This document shows, piece after piece, positions 42,899-50,436 of a stretch of 64,000 bases of DNA. The stretch comes from Bacteroides gallinarum DSM 18171 = JCM 13658 (lineage in GTDB: Bacteria > Bacteroidota > Bacteroidia > Bacteroidales > Bacteroidaceae). The first letter of the stretch is position 1. Each line of letters starts with the position of its first letter. The notes beneath the pieces were generated by a model, which was not told where the DNA came from, did no database searches, and was given only the letters and a program-made list of their open reading frames with translations. The DNA is taken from positions 1 through 64,000 of the forward strand of contig NZ_KB894136.1 in the NCBI RefSeq assembly GCF_000374365.1. Reading direction: 5' to 3'. The position numbers and the translations under genes are program-made.

Positions 42899-44602
42899 AT
42901 GAGAAACGGAATGCGATACATATTGATACTGTGCCTGTTCTTCGGGAGCATAAGCTGCCAGAAAGACAGCTTGCAGCCTCCGGGCAAAGGCAAAGGACGG
43001 CTCGTGCTGAAAGATGTAGAGATTTCGGTAGAAGCCTCTACGGAAGTAATCACCCGTACCCCAAGCACCTTTACAGCACCGGCAGCCTCCGAATTGACAT
43101 ACCGGGTAACCGACACGCAGACGGGAGAAACCGTATATGACCGGACGGGAGAGTTTACGTCATTAGTATTGGACGAAGGTTCCTACCGGTTAGAAGCATC
43201 GTACGGAACGGAAACTATGGGAACAGCCCCTTACCTATATGCCGCAACCGAGGAATTCCAAATTGTAAAGACTACGGAGATAGTCCGAAGCCTTTCTGTA
43301 AAACTATCGTGCGCAATCGTACATCCGGCAATAACGGACAAGCTGCTCGAGCAGTACAGTATATACAAGATAGAGGTTTCCGACGGAACAACGACGCAGG
43401 AAATAACCAACAATACCGACTTCTTCGTACCGGCAGGCAAGGATTATACACTGACGCTATCAGGGACAAATGCCTTGAACGAAGCCCAATCGAACTCCTG
43501 GGAACTGAAGGGAGTACTTGCAGCCAACCGCTATACACTGAACTGCAATCCGGACTTGCCCTCGTTCACCCTGCCGGAACAGGCGGAAGGAGACGTATGG
43601 AGCACATTCATATACATTACCCCCATGACGGCAGCCGATATGAGCTCCAAACCGGAAATGACGGAAAAGGTATTGGCTAATATCGTGTACGAAGCTTCGT
43701 CGGACGGGACAAACTGGATACAAGCCGTCCACGACAATGGAAAAACCGTTATAAAAGAGCTTATCCCCGGCAGCCGATACACTATCCGTTCGCGTTTCGG
43801 GGCTGTTACCTGTTCCAATGCGCAGATTGTAACGACAGAACAAGCCCGGCAATTGGAGAATGGAGATATGGAGACATGGGAAAAAGTAGAATTTGCAAAA
43901 GCATATGATGATTACTTCTACGACTATTTTTTAGGAAGCCAATCCAATCATATATGGGAAACCAACAATACCGAAGGTCTAAATGGTGCAACAACCCATG
44001 CAACCAGTAATATAGGAACTTATTGGAGGTGGTGTGCAGGAACCCAAAGCACCTCCGATGTATCAGCCATAGATACCGATATCCAATCGGCAAGTGCAGC
44101 GGAAATATCCACTTTGGCATTCTATAACGATAAAATCACAGGCTGGTACGTAGGGACTATAAGTTCCAACAAGATTATCAGCAACTGGTTATCATCCAGT
44201 CATCGGGAATGTATAGGATTGCTTTATACAGATATGACTCCCATAACCTCAAGACCTCTTTCCATATCGTTCGATTGCAAATACGCCCCTATAACAGGAG
44301 ACTATGCCCCTATAACCATATCCATTTACGACAATGACAAAAATAAGATAGCTACGGACATATCGCACAATATTACAACGGAAATCAGTGAATATACAAA
44401 AGTCACATTAAAAATAAACTATACCGACTTACAACGGAAGATTGCCTATATAAGCATACGGTTCCAGTCGGGTGTAAATACAAATTACACGCTTATGCAT
44501 GTTTCGCAAGGAAGCTATAATTCAAGCCCCAGAGTAAGAGACCGCGTTGTGGGCAGTGTCCTCAAAATAGACAATGTTGTCCTGAACTATAATTACGAAT
44601 AA
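42899..44602 (+). CDS. DUF4493-like + PCMD-like lipoprotein, operon gene 7
   Basis: A 567-residue lipoprotein (FGSISC lipobox). The N-terminal region follows the DUF4493 plan (GRLVLKDVEISVEAS, TRTPSTFTAP, LDEGSYRLEASYG, YAATEEFQIVK, LSCAIVHPAIT). The C-terminal part resembles the PCMD-like domain of gene 1 (LENGDMETWEKVEFAK, TSRPLSISFDCKYAP, SVLKIDNVVLNYNYE). The DNA from about 43860 to the end is visibly AT-richer than the first half and than the rest of the operon, suggesting that this domain was exchanged or acquired separately. Confidence 0.78.
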   Translation: MRNGMRYILILCLFFGSISCQKDSLQPPGKGKGRLVLKDVEISVEASTEVITRTPSTFTAPAASELTYRVTDTQTGETVYDRTGEFTSLVLDEGSYRLEASYGTETMGTAPYLYAATEEFQIVKTTEIVRSLSVKLSCAIVHPAITDKLLEQYSIYKIEVSDGTTTQEITNNTDFFVPAGKDYTLTLSGTNALNEAQSNSWELKGVLAANRYTLNCNPDLPSFTLPEQAEGDVWSTFIYITPMTAADMSSKPEMTEKVLANIVYEASSDGTNWIQAVHDNGKTVIKELIPGSRYTIRSRFGAVTCSNAQIVTTEQARQLENGDMETWEKVEFAKAYDDYFYDYFLGSQSNHIWETNNTEGLNGATTHATSNIGTYWRWCAGTQSTSDVSAIDTDIQSASAAEISTLAFYNDKITGWYVGTISSNKIISNWLSSSHRECIGLLYTDMTPITSRPLSISFDCKYAPITGDYAPITISIYDNDKNKIATDISHNITTEISEYTKVTLKINYTDLQRKIAYISIRFQSGVNTNYTLMHVSQGSYNSSPRVRDRVVGSVLKIDNVVLNYNYE

Positions 44603-44620
44603 TAAAACTCGAATATAACA

Positions 44621-45409
44621 ATGAAAAAACTTTTAACTTTAGCAGGAATCGCCCTGATAGCAGCAGCCTGCACCGGCAATGACGAACCCGCACAAGAATG
44701 CGGACAGATTAACCTTACTTTGGAGAACTCCACCGCTCCGGAGATAGAAGTGAACACCCGTACAATAACAGACCTTACGGAAACAGACGCAAAGGATTAC
44801 AACATACAAGTACTCCAGGACGGCAGTGTCAAGCTGGAATCGACCAATTACCTGACTTTCAAGAATACAACCTTCATCTTTCCCATAGGAAGCGGCTACA
44901 CAGTGACGGCAGAAAGCTGCACGGAAGAAAATGCCAAAACGGCCAATGACGGAACGGGGCAAATACGCTATTTCGGAACAAGCGACCCCTTCGTTATCCA
45001 AACCAACGAGGTAAGCAACGTCAAAGTTACCTGTACCATGGCCAATGCCAAAGTAAGTATAGACTACGATGAAGTATTCGCACAGGTTTTCAGCGGTTAC
45101 ACCGTTACAGTCTGCACGGAAGCAGACCCCTCACGGGAAATGATATTCGACAGCGACGGTAAATGCAAGGACACGCACGATGCCGCATTCTTCAATATAG
45201 ACACCCAGAACCCCAACCTGAAATGCACGGTTTCCGGCTCGTACAAAGGCAACACACGCACAGCCACGCAAACCATTCCACTCGAAGCGGCAAAATGGTA
45301 TAAGCTGAATATCAAGACCAGTGCCAGCGGCCGAATCGATATGGGCATTTCCGTTGACGATACCGTGGAAGAAACGACACAAGATGTAGAAGTCAACCCC
45401 TATTTATAG
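44621..45409 (+). CDS. DUF4493-type lipoprotein, operon gene 8
   Basis: A 262-residue lipoprotein (IAAAC lipobox) consisting of little more than a DUF4493-like domain: GQINLTLENS, NTRTITDL, DYNIQVLQDG, FPIGSGYTVTAES, YFGTSDPFVIQTNEV, CTMANAKVSIDYDE and VFSGYTVTVC. The end, VDDTVEETTQDVEVNPYL, is short and acidic. As the smallest family member it shows the minimal unit. It is the last gene of the operon, followed by a long inverted repeat (45422-45530) that may end the transcript. Confidence 0.78.
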   Translation: MKKLLTLAGIALIAAACTGNDEPAQECGQINLTLENSTAPEIEVNTRTITDLTETDAKDYNIQVLQDGSVKLESTNYLTFKNTTFIFPIGSGYTVTAESCTEENAKTANDGTGQIRYFGTSDPFVIQTNEVSNVKVTCTMANAKVSIDYDEVFAQVFSGYTVTVCTEADPSREMIFDSDGKCKDTHDAAFFNIDTQNPNLKCTVSGSYKGNTRTATQTIPLEAAKWYKLNIKTSASGRIDMGISVDDTVEETTQDVEVNPYL

Positions 45410-45421
45410 TCGAAATTCTTT

Positions 45422-45530
45422 TTCACCGCAGATTACGGTTACACTGATTAACACAGATTATTTTTCGGATTACCCGATAACGAAAATAAAAATATACAAA
45501 TCTGTATTAACCGGTGTAATCTGTGGTGAA
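45422..45530. repeat. Long imperfect inverted repeat (CCGCAGAT family, copy 1)
   Basis: The left arm (45422-45464, starting TTCACCGCAGATTAC) and the right arm (45485-45530, ending GTAATCTGTGGTGAA) are imperfect inverted copies over about 40 bp. A further partial right arm, GTAATCAGCGGTGAA, follows to 45550. It lies between convergent genes and encodes nothing. The arm sequence recurs at 54911 and 57499. Confidence 0.8.
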
Positions 45531-45566
45531 TTATGTAATCAGCGGTGAACCTCGCCCGTTACGCGC

Positions 45567-46472
45567 TCATTCCAGCCGCCGCAGCGTAATCACCGCCACC
45601 TCGCTCGGTGCAAACAGACGGATGTTCTTGCTGGAAGTGCCTATGCCATTGGTTATAATCACCGGAGTGCCGTTAGAGTTATACCTCAACCCGGTAAGGA
45701 AGCGCTGCCCGTAATGGGACGGAACGACAGGGGCATACAGGCCGAACAAAGTAACCTGCCCGCCATGCGTATGCCCGGCAAGTACCAAATCGGCATTGGT
45801 CACGGGGACATCCTCCGCATAGTCGGGAGTATGCGTCAGAAGCACGACAAAGTCATCGGAAGACAAGGAGAGCGTGGGCGACTGCCCGTTCTCTCCCAGA
45901 TTGAAAGGGTTACGTACCCCCGCTATCAAAATCCGCTCACCGCCCCGTTCCAGGGTATCGACCTTATGCTCCAGCAAACGGATGCCCTGGCGCTCCATTT
46001 CCTCCAGAATATCATCATAACAAGCCTCGTAATCGTTATTTCCGAGAACGGCATAAGTACCCAAAGGCGTTTTTACCGCCCCCAGCGCCGCTACAACAGC
46101 CGGAACATATTCGCAACCCTCGTGCAAGTCGCCCCCTATCAGCAGGGCATCGGCATGTAAATTGTCCAGCAGGCGGGTAACATCCCTCAGCCCTTTTTCC
46201 TTAAGCAAACTCCGGTAATGCAAGTCGGATACAAAAGCCAGCCGGCAACCGTCGAACGCGGCAGGGACATCACGGTGTGCAAACTCATACTGCCTGACCC
46301 GCTTCACATTCTTATACCCGGATGCGGAAACCTTAGACACCCGGACGGAATATTCGCCGGGTAGAGGCGAACTGAAATGCTGCACAGAGCGGCAGGAAGC
46401 GAAAAGCCACAACGCCAAAACGGAAAGATACAGCAGGCTCCCGAACTCTTTACAAGGCGATATCCGATACAT
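45567..46472 (-). CDS. Metallophosphoesterase, lipoprotein-like (YkuE/YaeI type)
   Basis: A 301-residue protein with an N-terminal hydrophobic segment and a lipobox-like LFASC, so it is probably membrane-anchored in the periplasm. The calcineurin-like motifs are complete: FVSDLHY (DxH), IGGDLHEG (GD), LGNNDYE (GNxD/E), LLTHTP and AGHTHGGQ (GHxH). The substrate is unknown; YaeI-type relatives act on phosphoesters of the envelope. The ATG at 46470-46472 is chosen over an in-frame TTG 30 bases upstream. It is divergent from menA. Confidence 0.85.
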   Translation of the reverse strand: MYRISPCKEFGSLLYLSVLALWLFASCRSVQHFSSPLPGEYSVRVSKVSASGYKNVKRVRQYEFAHRDVPAAFDGCRLAFVSDLHYRSLLKEKGLRDVTRLLDNLHADALLIGGDLHEGCEYVPAVVAALGAVKTPLGTYAVLGNNDYEACYDDILEEMERQGIRLLEHKVDTLERGGERILIAGVRNPFNLGENGQSPTLSLSSDDFVVLLTHTPDYAEDVPVTNADLVLAGHTHGGQVTLFGLYAPVVPSHYGQRFLTGLRYNSNGTPVIITNGIGTSSKNIRLFAPSEVAVITLRRLE

Positions 46473-46521
46473 AGACCAATCTTTATTCGATGAAACAAAC
46501 AATTTTACCCGGAGAGAAGCA

Positions 46522-46529
46522 CAAAGATA
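46522..46529 (-). promoter_or_regulatory. -7 box of the metallophosphoesterase gene
   Basis: TATCTTTG on the minus strand is an exact TAnnTTTG match 49 bp before the start codon. It lies 14 bp from the menA -7 box on the other strand. Confidence 0.45.
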
Positions 46530-46543
46530 ACAAATCCTTTGCT

Positions 46544-46551
46544 TATCTTTG
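46544..46551 (+). promoter_or_regulatory. -7 box of menA
   Basis: TATCTTTG is an exact TAnnTTTG match 49 bp before menA, divergent from the metallophosphoesterase promoter. No clear -33 box was seen. Confidence 0.45.
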
Positions 46552-46564
46552 TCCTATAACTTGC

Positions 46565-46612
46565 TAAAAACGGAACATGAAAGCAATCTAAAAACAGGAT
46601 ATGAAAGCAATA
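46565..46612 (+). repeat. 24-bp tandem duplication of the menA start region
   Basis: Units at 46565-46588 and 46589-46612 match at 20 of 24 positions; both contain ATGAAAGCAAT. The first ATG (46577) opens a four-codon ORF, MKAI, ending at 46591. The second ATG (46601) is the menA start. Confidence 0.75.
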
Positions 46613-47512
46613 ACCGCCAACTCACTCCGCGCATGGATACTCGCCGCCCGCCCCAAGACGCTAACGGGAGCCCTTATCCCCGTACTGATAGGTTCTTCCC
46701 TGGCATTTGCCGACGGCAGTTTCGATATGATACCGGCATTGCTGTGCGCATTGTTTGCCGGAGGCATGCAGATTGCCGCCAACTTCATTAACGACCTTTA
46801 CGACTACCTGAAAGGCAGCGACCGCACAGACCGCCTGGGCCCGGAGCGCGCCTGCGCACAAGGCTGGATAACTCCCATAGCCATGAAACGGGGAATAGCC
46901 GGCATGCTCGTATTCTCCTGCCTCATGGGGTGCGCACTGCTGCAACAATGCTGGGGACGGTTGCCCCACGGCGGTTGGGAATTGATTCTGCTGGGATTGC
47001 TCTGCGTAATATTCGCATTCTTATATACCACTATCCTCTCCTACCGGGGGTGGGGAGACTTGCTGGTGTTGGTTTTCTTCGGCTTCATCCCCGTAGGCGG
47101 AACTTACTATGTACAGGCACACACCATTACGGCCGACGTATGGGTGGCCTCGCTCATCTGCGGGCTGGTAATAGATACCTTGTTAGTCGTCAATAATTAT
47201 CGCGACCGCGAGCAGGATGCCCTCAGCGGCAAGCGCACGCTGGTTGTACGTTTTGGAGAACCTTTCGGACGGTATCTGTACCTCGGACTGGGTGCGGCGG
47301 CCGTCCTGCTCAGCATGTGGTTCGTATATGCCGGTAAGATAGAACCGCTCGCCTTTATCTGGGCTCCTTGCGCCTATCTGTGCCTGCATGTCCTGACCTG
47401 GCGCAGAATGGCGGCTATACGAAGCGGAAAGAAGCTGAACGGCATATTAGGCGAGACTTCGCGCAATATGCTGTTCTTCGGACTACTGCTAAGCCTTGCG
47501 TTGGCTCTATGA
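46601..47512 (+). CDS. menA: 1,4-dihydroxy-2-naphthoate polyprenyltransferase
   Basis: Inner-membrane UbiA-family prenyltransferase that attaches the isoprenoid tail in menaquinone synthesis. The 303-residue protein has about eight membrane segments and both Asp-rich motifs: NDLYDYLKGSDRTDR, and NNYRDREQD with GKRT. The start MKAITANSLRAWILAARPKTL is typical of MenA. No other men genes are adjacent. It ends before the two-way terminator at 47597-47635. Confidence 0.93.
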   Translation: MKAITANSLRAWILAARPKTLTGALIPVLIGSSLAFADGSFDMIPALLCALFAGGMQIAANFINDLYDYLKGSDRTDRLGPERACAQGWITPIAMKRGIAGMLVFSCLMGCALLQQCWGRLPHGGWELILLGLLCVIFAFLYTTILSYRGWGDLLVLVFFGFIPVGGTYYVQAHTITADVWVASLICGLVIDTLLVVNNYRDREQDALSGKRTLVVRFGEPFGRYLYLGLGAAAVLLSMWFVYAGKIEPLAFIWAPCAYLCLHVLTWRRMAAIRSGKKLNGILGETSRNMLFFGLLLSLALAL

Positions 47513-47596
47513 ACAAGGTGGCAGGGCTGTCCGCATCCCCGGACGGGGCGGGATGCACCTACGGTCGAGGTATTATTAAAAGCCTTCTAATATAAC

Positions 47597-47635
47597 ATTA
47601 AAAGCCTTTTAATCTGCAATTAAAAGGCTTTTAAT
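47597..47635. terminator. Two-way terminator between menA and rfbB
   Basis: A perfect 17-bp stem, ATTAAAAGCCTTTTAAT (47597-47613) with ATTAAAAGGCTTTTAAT (47619-47635), has a 5-nt loop. It serves menA (+) and rfbB (-). A decayed half-copy, ATTAAAAGCCTTCTAAT, lies just upstream (47575-47591). Confidence 0.85.
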
Positions 47636-47660
47636 TATTCATCACCTCAGGAAAGAGGGT

Positions 47661-48800
47661 TTATCGCTTCCCGTACATCTTCTCGTAATAGTTCTGGTAA
47701 TCGCCGCTGGTAACTTCTTCCACCCAGTCCTGGTTATTCAGATACCATTCGATAGTCTTTACGATACCGGTTTCGAACTTCGTTTCGGGATACCAGCCCA
47801 GCGCATCCGTTATCTTGGTGGGGTCGATAGCATACCGCTGGTCGTGGCCGAGGCGGTCTTTCACGAACGTTATCAAGTCCTCGTTTATCCAACTGATGTC
47901 TATCTGGCCGTCGACGCCCTTGCTTTGCTTCTTCAAGACGGAACGGTACTTCGGCTCTTCTTCCATGAGACGGCGGATAGTGGCGATAGTGAGCTTCACA
48001 ATCTCCAGGTTGGTCTTTTCGTTGTGGCCGCCTACATTGTAAACTTCGCCCTCCGCTCCTTCGCGCACCACAAGGTCAATAGCCTTGCAATGGTCTTCTA
48101 CATACAGCCAGTCGCGTACATTGCTGCCGTCGCCATATACCGGAAGGCTCTTTCCTTCGAGGATGTTCTTTATAATGAGCGGTATCAGCTTCTCCGGGAA
48201 GTGATACGGGCCATAGTTATTGGAGCAGCGGGTAATGGTAACAGGCATCTTGTAAGTATCATGGTATGCCATTACCACCATATCGGCACTGGTTTTGGAG
48301 GCACTGTACGGACTGTGCGGGCAAAGCGGCGTTTTTTCCGTAAAGAAGCCTTCCGCTCCCAGCGAACCGTATACCTCGTCGGTAGACACCTGGTGGTAGC
48401 GCACTCCCTTGCGCCAGGTAGGATAGCCGGATTCGTCCTTACCCGTTACCCATGCACGGCGGGCGGCGTCGAGCAGGTTTTGAGTGCCCAGGATGTTCGT
48501 TATCAGGAAAAGCTGGGGATTCTCGATACTGCGGTCTACGTGGCTTTCGGCGGCGAAGTTCACCACATAGTCGAATTTGTACCGGGCAAACAGCTCGTCG
48601 GCAAGGACACGGTCGCAAATGTCGCCCTTGACGAAGAAACAACGCTCGTCATCGATGTCTTTGGCAATCGTACCCAGGTTTCCGGCATAAGTCAGGGCAT
48701 CCAATATCACCACGATTATGTCATCGTGCTTTGCCAGGATATATTTAATATAATTGGCTCCGATAAATCCGGCAGCACCGGTTACAAGATAAGTCTTCAT
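47661..48800 (-). CDS. rfbB: dTDP-glucose 4,6-dehydratase
   Basis: NAD-dependent extended-SDR enzyme that makes dTDP-4-keto-6-deoxyglucose for rhamnose and other deoxysugars of surface glycans. The 379-residue protein has VTGAAGFIGANYI, DALTYAGNL, the catalytic STDEVYGSLG segment and YSASKTSADM (YxxxK). It is somewhat longer than the usual 350 residues. It lies 74 bp downstream of rfbA on the same strand; rfbC and rfbD are not in the vicinity. Confidence 0.95.
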   Translation of the reverse strand: MKTYLVTGAAGFIGANYIKYILAKHDDIIVVILDALTYAGNLGTIAKDIDDERCFFVKGDICDRVLADELFARYKFDYVVNFAAESHVDRSIENPQLFLITNILGTQNLLDAARRAWVTGKDESGYPTWRKGVRYHQVSTDEVYGSLGAEGFFTEKTPLCPHSPYSASKTSADMVVMAYHDTYKMPVTITRCSNNYGPYHFPEKLIPLIIKNILEGKSLPVYGDGSNVRDWLYVEDHCKAIDLVVREGAEGEVYNVGGHNEKTNLEIVKLTIATIRRLMEEEPKYRSVLKKQSKGVDGQIDISWINEDLITFVKDRLGHDQRYAIDPTKITDALGWYPETKFETGIVKTIEWYLNNQDWVEEVTSGDYQNYYEKMYGKR

Positions 48801-48874
48801 TGATTTATAATTTATGGGTTATTTCATTATATAAGCTACTGGCTCTCGAGCGCCGTACTTACTGGAATTTCAGC

Positions 48875-49750
48875 TTACTGGCGGTAAGAGGCGGCAAGTT
48901 CCATCAGGTATTTGCCGTATTCCGTCTTGCCCTGTTGTTCGCCGAGGCGATAGAGCCGGTCGACGTCTATCCAGCCTTTGCGCCAGGCAATCTCCTCGAT
49001 GCAGCTCACGCGAAATCCCTGACGGTTCTGTATGGTGGCAACGAAATTGCTTGCTTCGAGCAGGCTGTCGCAATTGCCCGTATCGAGCCAGGCGAAACCA
49101 CGGCCGAAAAGCTCCACTTTCAGCGTGCCTTCTTCCAGGTAAAGACGGTTGAGGTCGGTAATTTCGTACTCGCCACGGGCGGACGGTTTCAGAGCGGCGG
49201 CTTTTGCCGTCACCGTAGCGTCGTAGAAGTATAAGCCGGGAACTGCATAATTGCTTTTCGGATGTGCGGGCTTCTCTTCAAGGGAAACGGCCTTGCCGTC
49301 GGCGTCGAACTCCACCACTCCGTAAGCGCGGGGGTCTTTTACGTAGTAGCCGAAGATGCACGCGCCTTTTTCAATGGAGGCGGCACGCTTTAGCATCGCC
49401 GAGAAGCCTTGTCCGTAGAACATATTGTCGCCCAGGATAAGGCAGCCCGCCCCGCCGTCCAAGAATTCCGCTCCGAGCACAAATGCCTGCGCCAGTCCGT
49501 TGGGCTTCTCTTGTATCTTATAGGAGAAAGACATTCCGAGCTCCTCGCCCGTCCCCAACAATTCGCGGAACATAGGTAGGTCGCGCGGAGTGGAGATAAT
49601 AAGCACTTCACGTATTCCGGCCAGCATCAATGTAGAGAGGGGGTAGTAAATCATGGGCTTGTCGTAGACCGGCATAATCTGCTTGGAGATAGCCTTGGAC
49701 AATGGATAGAGACGAGTGGCGCTGCCACCTGCAAGAATAATTCCTTTCAT
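48875..49750 (-). CDS. rfbA: Glucose-1-phosphate thymidylyltransferase
   Basis: Makes dTDP-glucose from dTTP and glucose 1-phosphate, feeding RfbB. The 291-residue length is normal. The nucleotide-binding [34 protein letters not shown] and [12 protein letters not shown] segments are clear. It is the first gene of an rfbA-rfbB pair, with a -7 box at 49777-49784. Confidence 0.95.
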   Translation of the reverse strand: MKGIILAGGSATRLYPLSKAISKQIMPVYDKPMIYYPLSTLMLAGIREVLIISTPRDLPMFRELLGTGEELGMSFSYKIQEKPNGLAQAFVLGAEFLDGGAGCLILGDNMFYGQGFSAMLKRAASIEKGACIFGYYVKDPRAYGVVEFDADGKAVSLEEKPAHPKSNYAVPGLYFYDATVTAKAAALKPSARGEYEITDLNRLYLEEGTLKVELFGRGFAWLDTGNCDSLLEASNFVATIQNRQGFRVSCIEEIAWRKGWIDVDRLYRLGEQQGKTEYGKYLMELAASYRQ

Positions 49751-49776
49751 ATTTCAGTTCTTTATTGGATTGACTT

Positions 49777-49784
49777 CAAATGTA
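49777..49784 (-). promoter_or_regulatory. -7 box of rfbA
   Basis: TACATTTG on the minus strand is an exact TAnnTTTG match 26 bp before the rfbA start; no clear -33 box was seen. Confidence 0.4.
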
Positions 49785-49886
49785 GAATAAAATAAGAAGG
49801 AGGACTATGCCCCACGGCTCTCGTTGCTATTCAAGGGTGCAAAGTTCAGAAAAAGTTCTGACATAGCAAAATTATAGGGACATAAA

Positions 49887-50378
49887 TCAGCCTGCGAGCT
49901 CTATGACTTCAAGGTCTTTGAACACGCCGCCGTCTATGACGAAGCGTACCATGGTACGCACTTTATGGAAGCCGTAAATGCCTGCCGCACCGGGGTTTAT
50001 ATGGAGCATGCCCAATGTCTTGTCGAACTTTACCTTCAGGATATGGGAATGTCCGCTGACGAACAGCTTGGGCGGACGCACCATGATGCTGCCTTGTATG
50101 GAGGGGTCGTACTTGCCGGGATAACCGCCGATGTGCTTCATCAGCACTTCCGCACCGTCTACCGTAAAACGGAGCACCTGCGGGTAAAGCCGGCGCAGGT
50201 CTTGCCCGTCTATGTTGCCGTACACCGCACGGAACGGGCGGAAAGCCGCCAGCTTCTGTGCAACTTCCAATGTACCGATGTCTCCCGCATGCCATATCTC
50301 GTCGCACGGCTCGAAGTATTGCAGGTACTTCTCATCCCAATATCCATGCGTATCCGAGAGTAAACCAACTTTTGTCAT
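49887..50378 (-). CDS. YfcE/MJ0936-type metallophosphodiesterase
   Basis: A 163-residue cytosolic phosphodiesterase of the small calcineurin-like class. All metal-binding motifs are seen: LLSDTHGY, WHAGDIG, VYGNID, MKHIGGYPG and SGHSHILK. The physiological substrate is not established for most members. It is transcribed divergently from ppk with overlapping promoter elements. Confidence 0.9.
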   Translation of the reverse strand: MTKVGLLSDTHGYWDEKYLQYFEPCDEIWHAGDIGTLEVAQKLAAFRPFRAVYGNIDGQDLRRLYPQVLRFTVDGAEVLMKHIGGYPGKYDPSIQGSIMVRPPKLFVSGHSHILKVKFDKTLGMLHINPGAAGIYGFHKVRTMVRFVIDGGVFKDLEVIELAG

Positions 50379-50384
50379 CTTTCC

Positions 50385-50416
50385 TTTGTTTATATGTGCA
50401 AAGGTAACTATATTTG
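50385..50416 (+). promoter_or_regulatory. Promoter of ppk, overlapping the divergent promoter
   Basis: TTTG (50385-50388), exactly 20 bp, then TATATTTG (50409-50416) is a full consensus Bacteroides promoter 20 bp before ppk. Inside its spacer, at 50399-50406, lies TACCTTTG on the minus strand, the -7 box for the metallophosphodiesterase gene, so the two promoters overlap. Confidence 0.75.
50399..50406 (-). promoter_or_regulatory. -7 box of the YfcE-type gene
   Basis: TACCTTTG on the minus strand is an exact TAnnTTTG match 20 bp before the start codon. It lies within the -33/-7 spacer of the ppk promoter, so polymerase cannot occupy both at once. Confidence 0.55.
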
Positions 50417-50436
50417 GAAAATAAACCTAATCTTAT

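Noticed and set aside
47661..49750. Complete rhamnose (rfbABCD) cluster
   Set aside because: Only rfbA and rfbB are present; the neighbours on both sides are unrelated genes.
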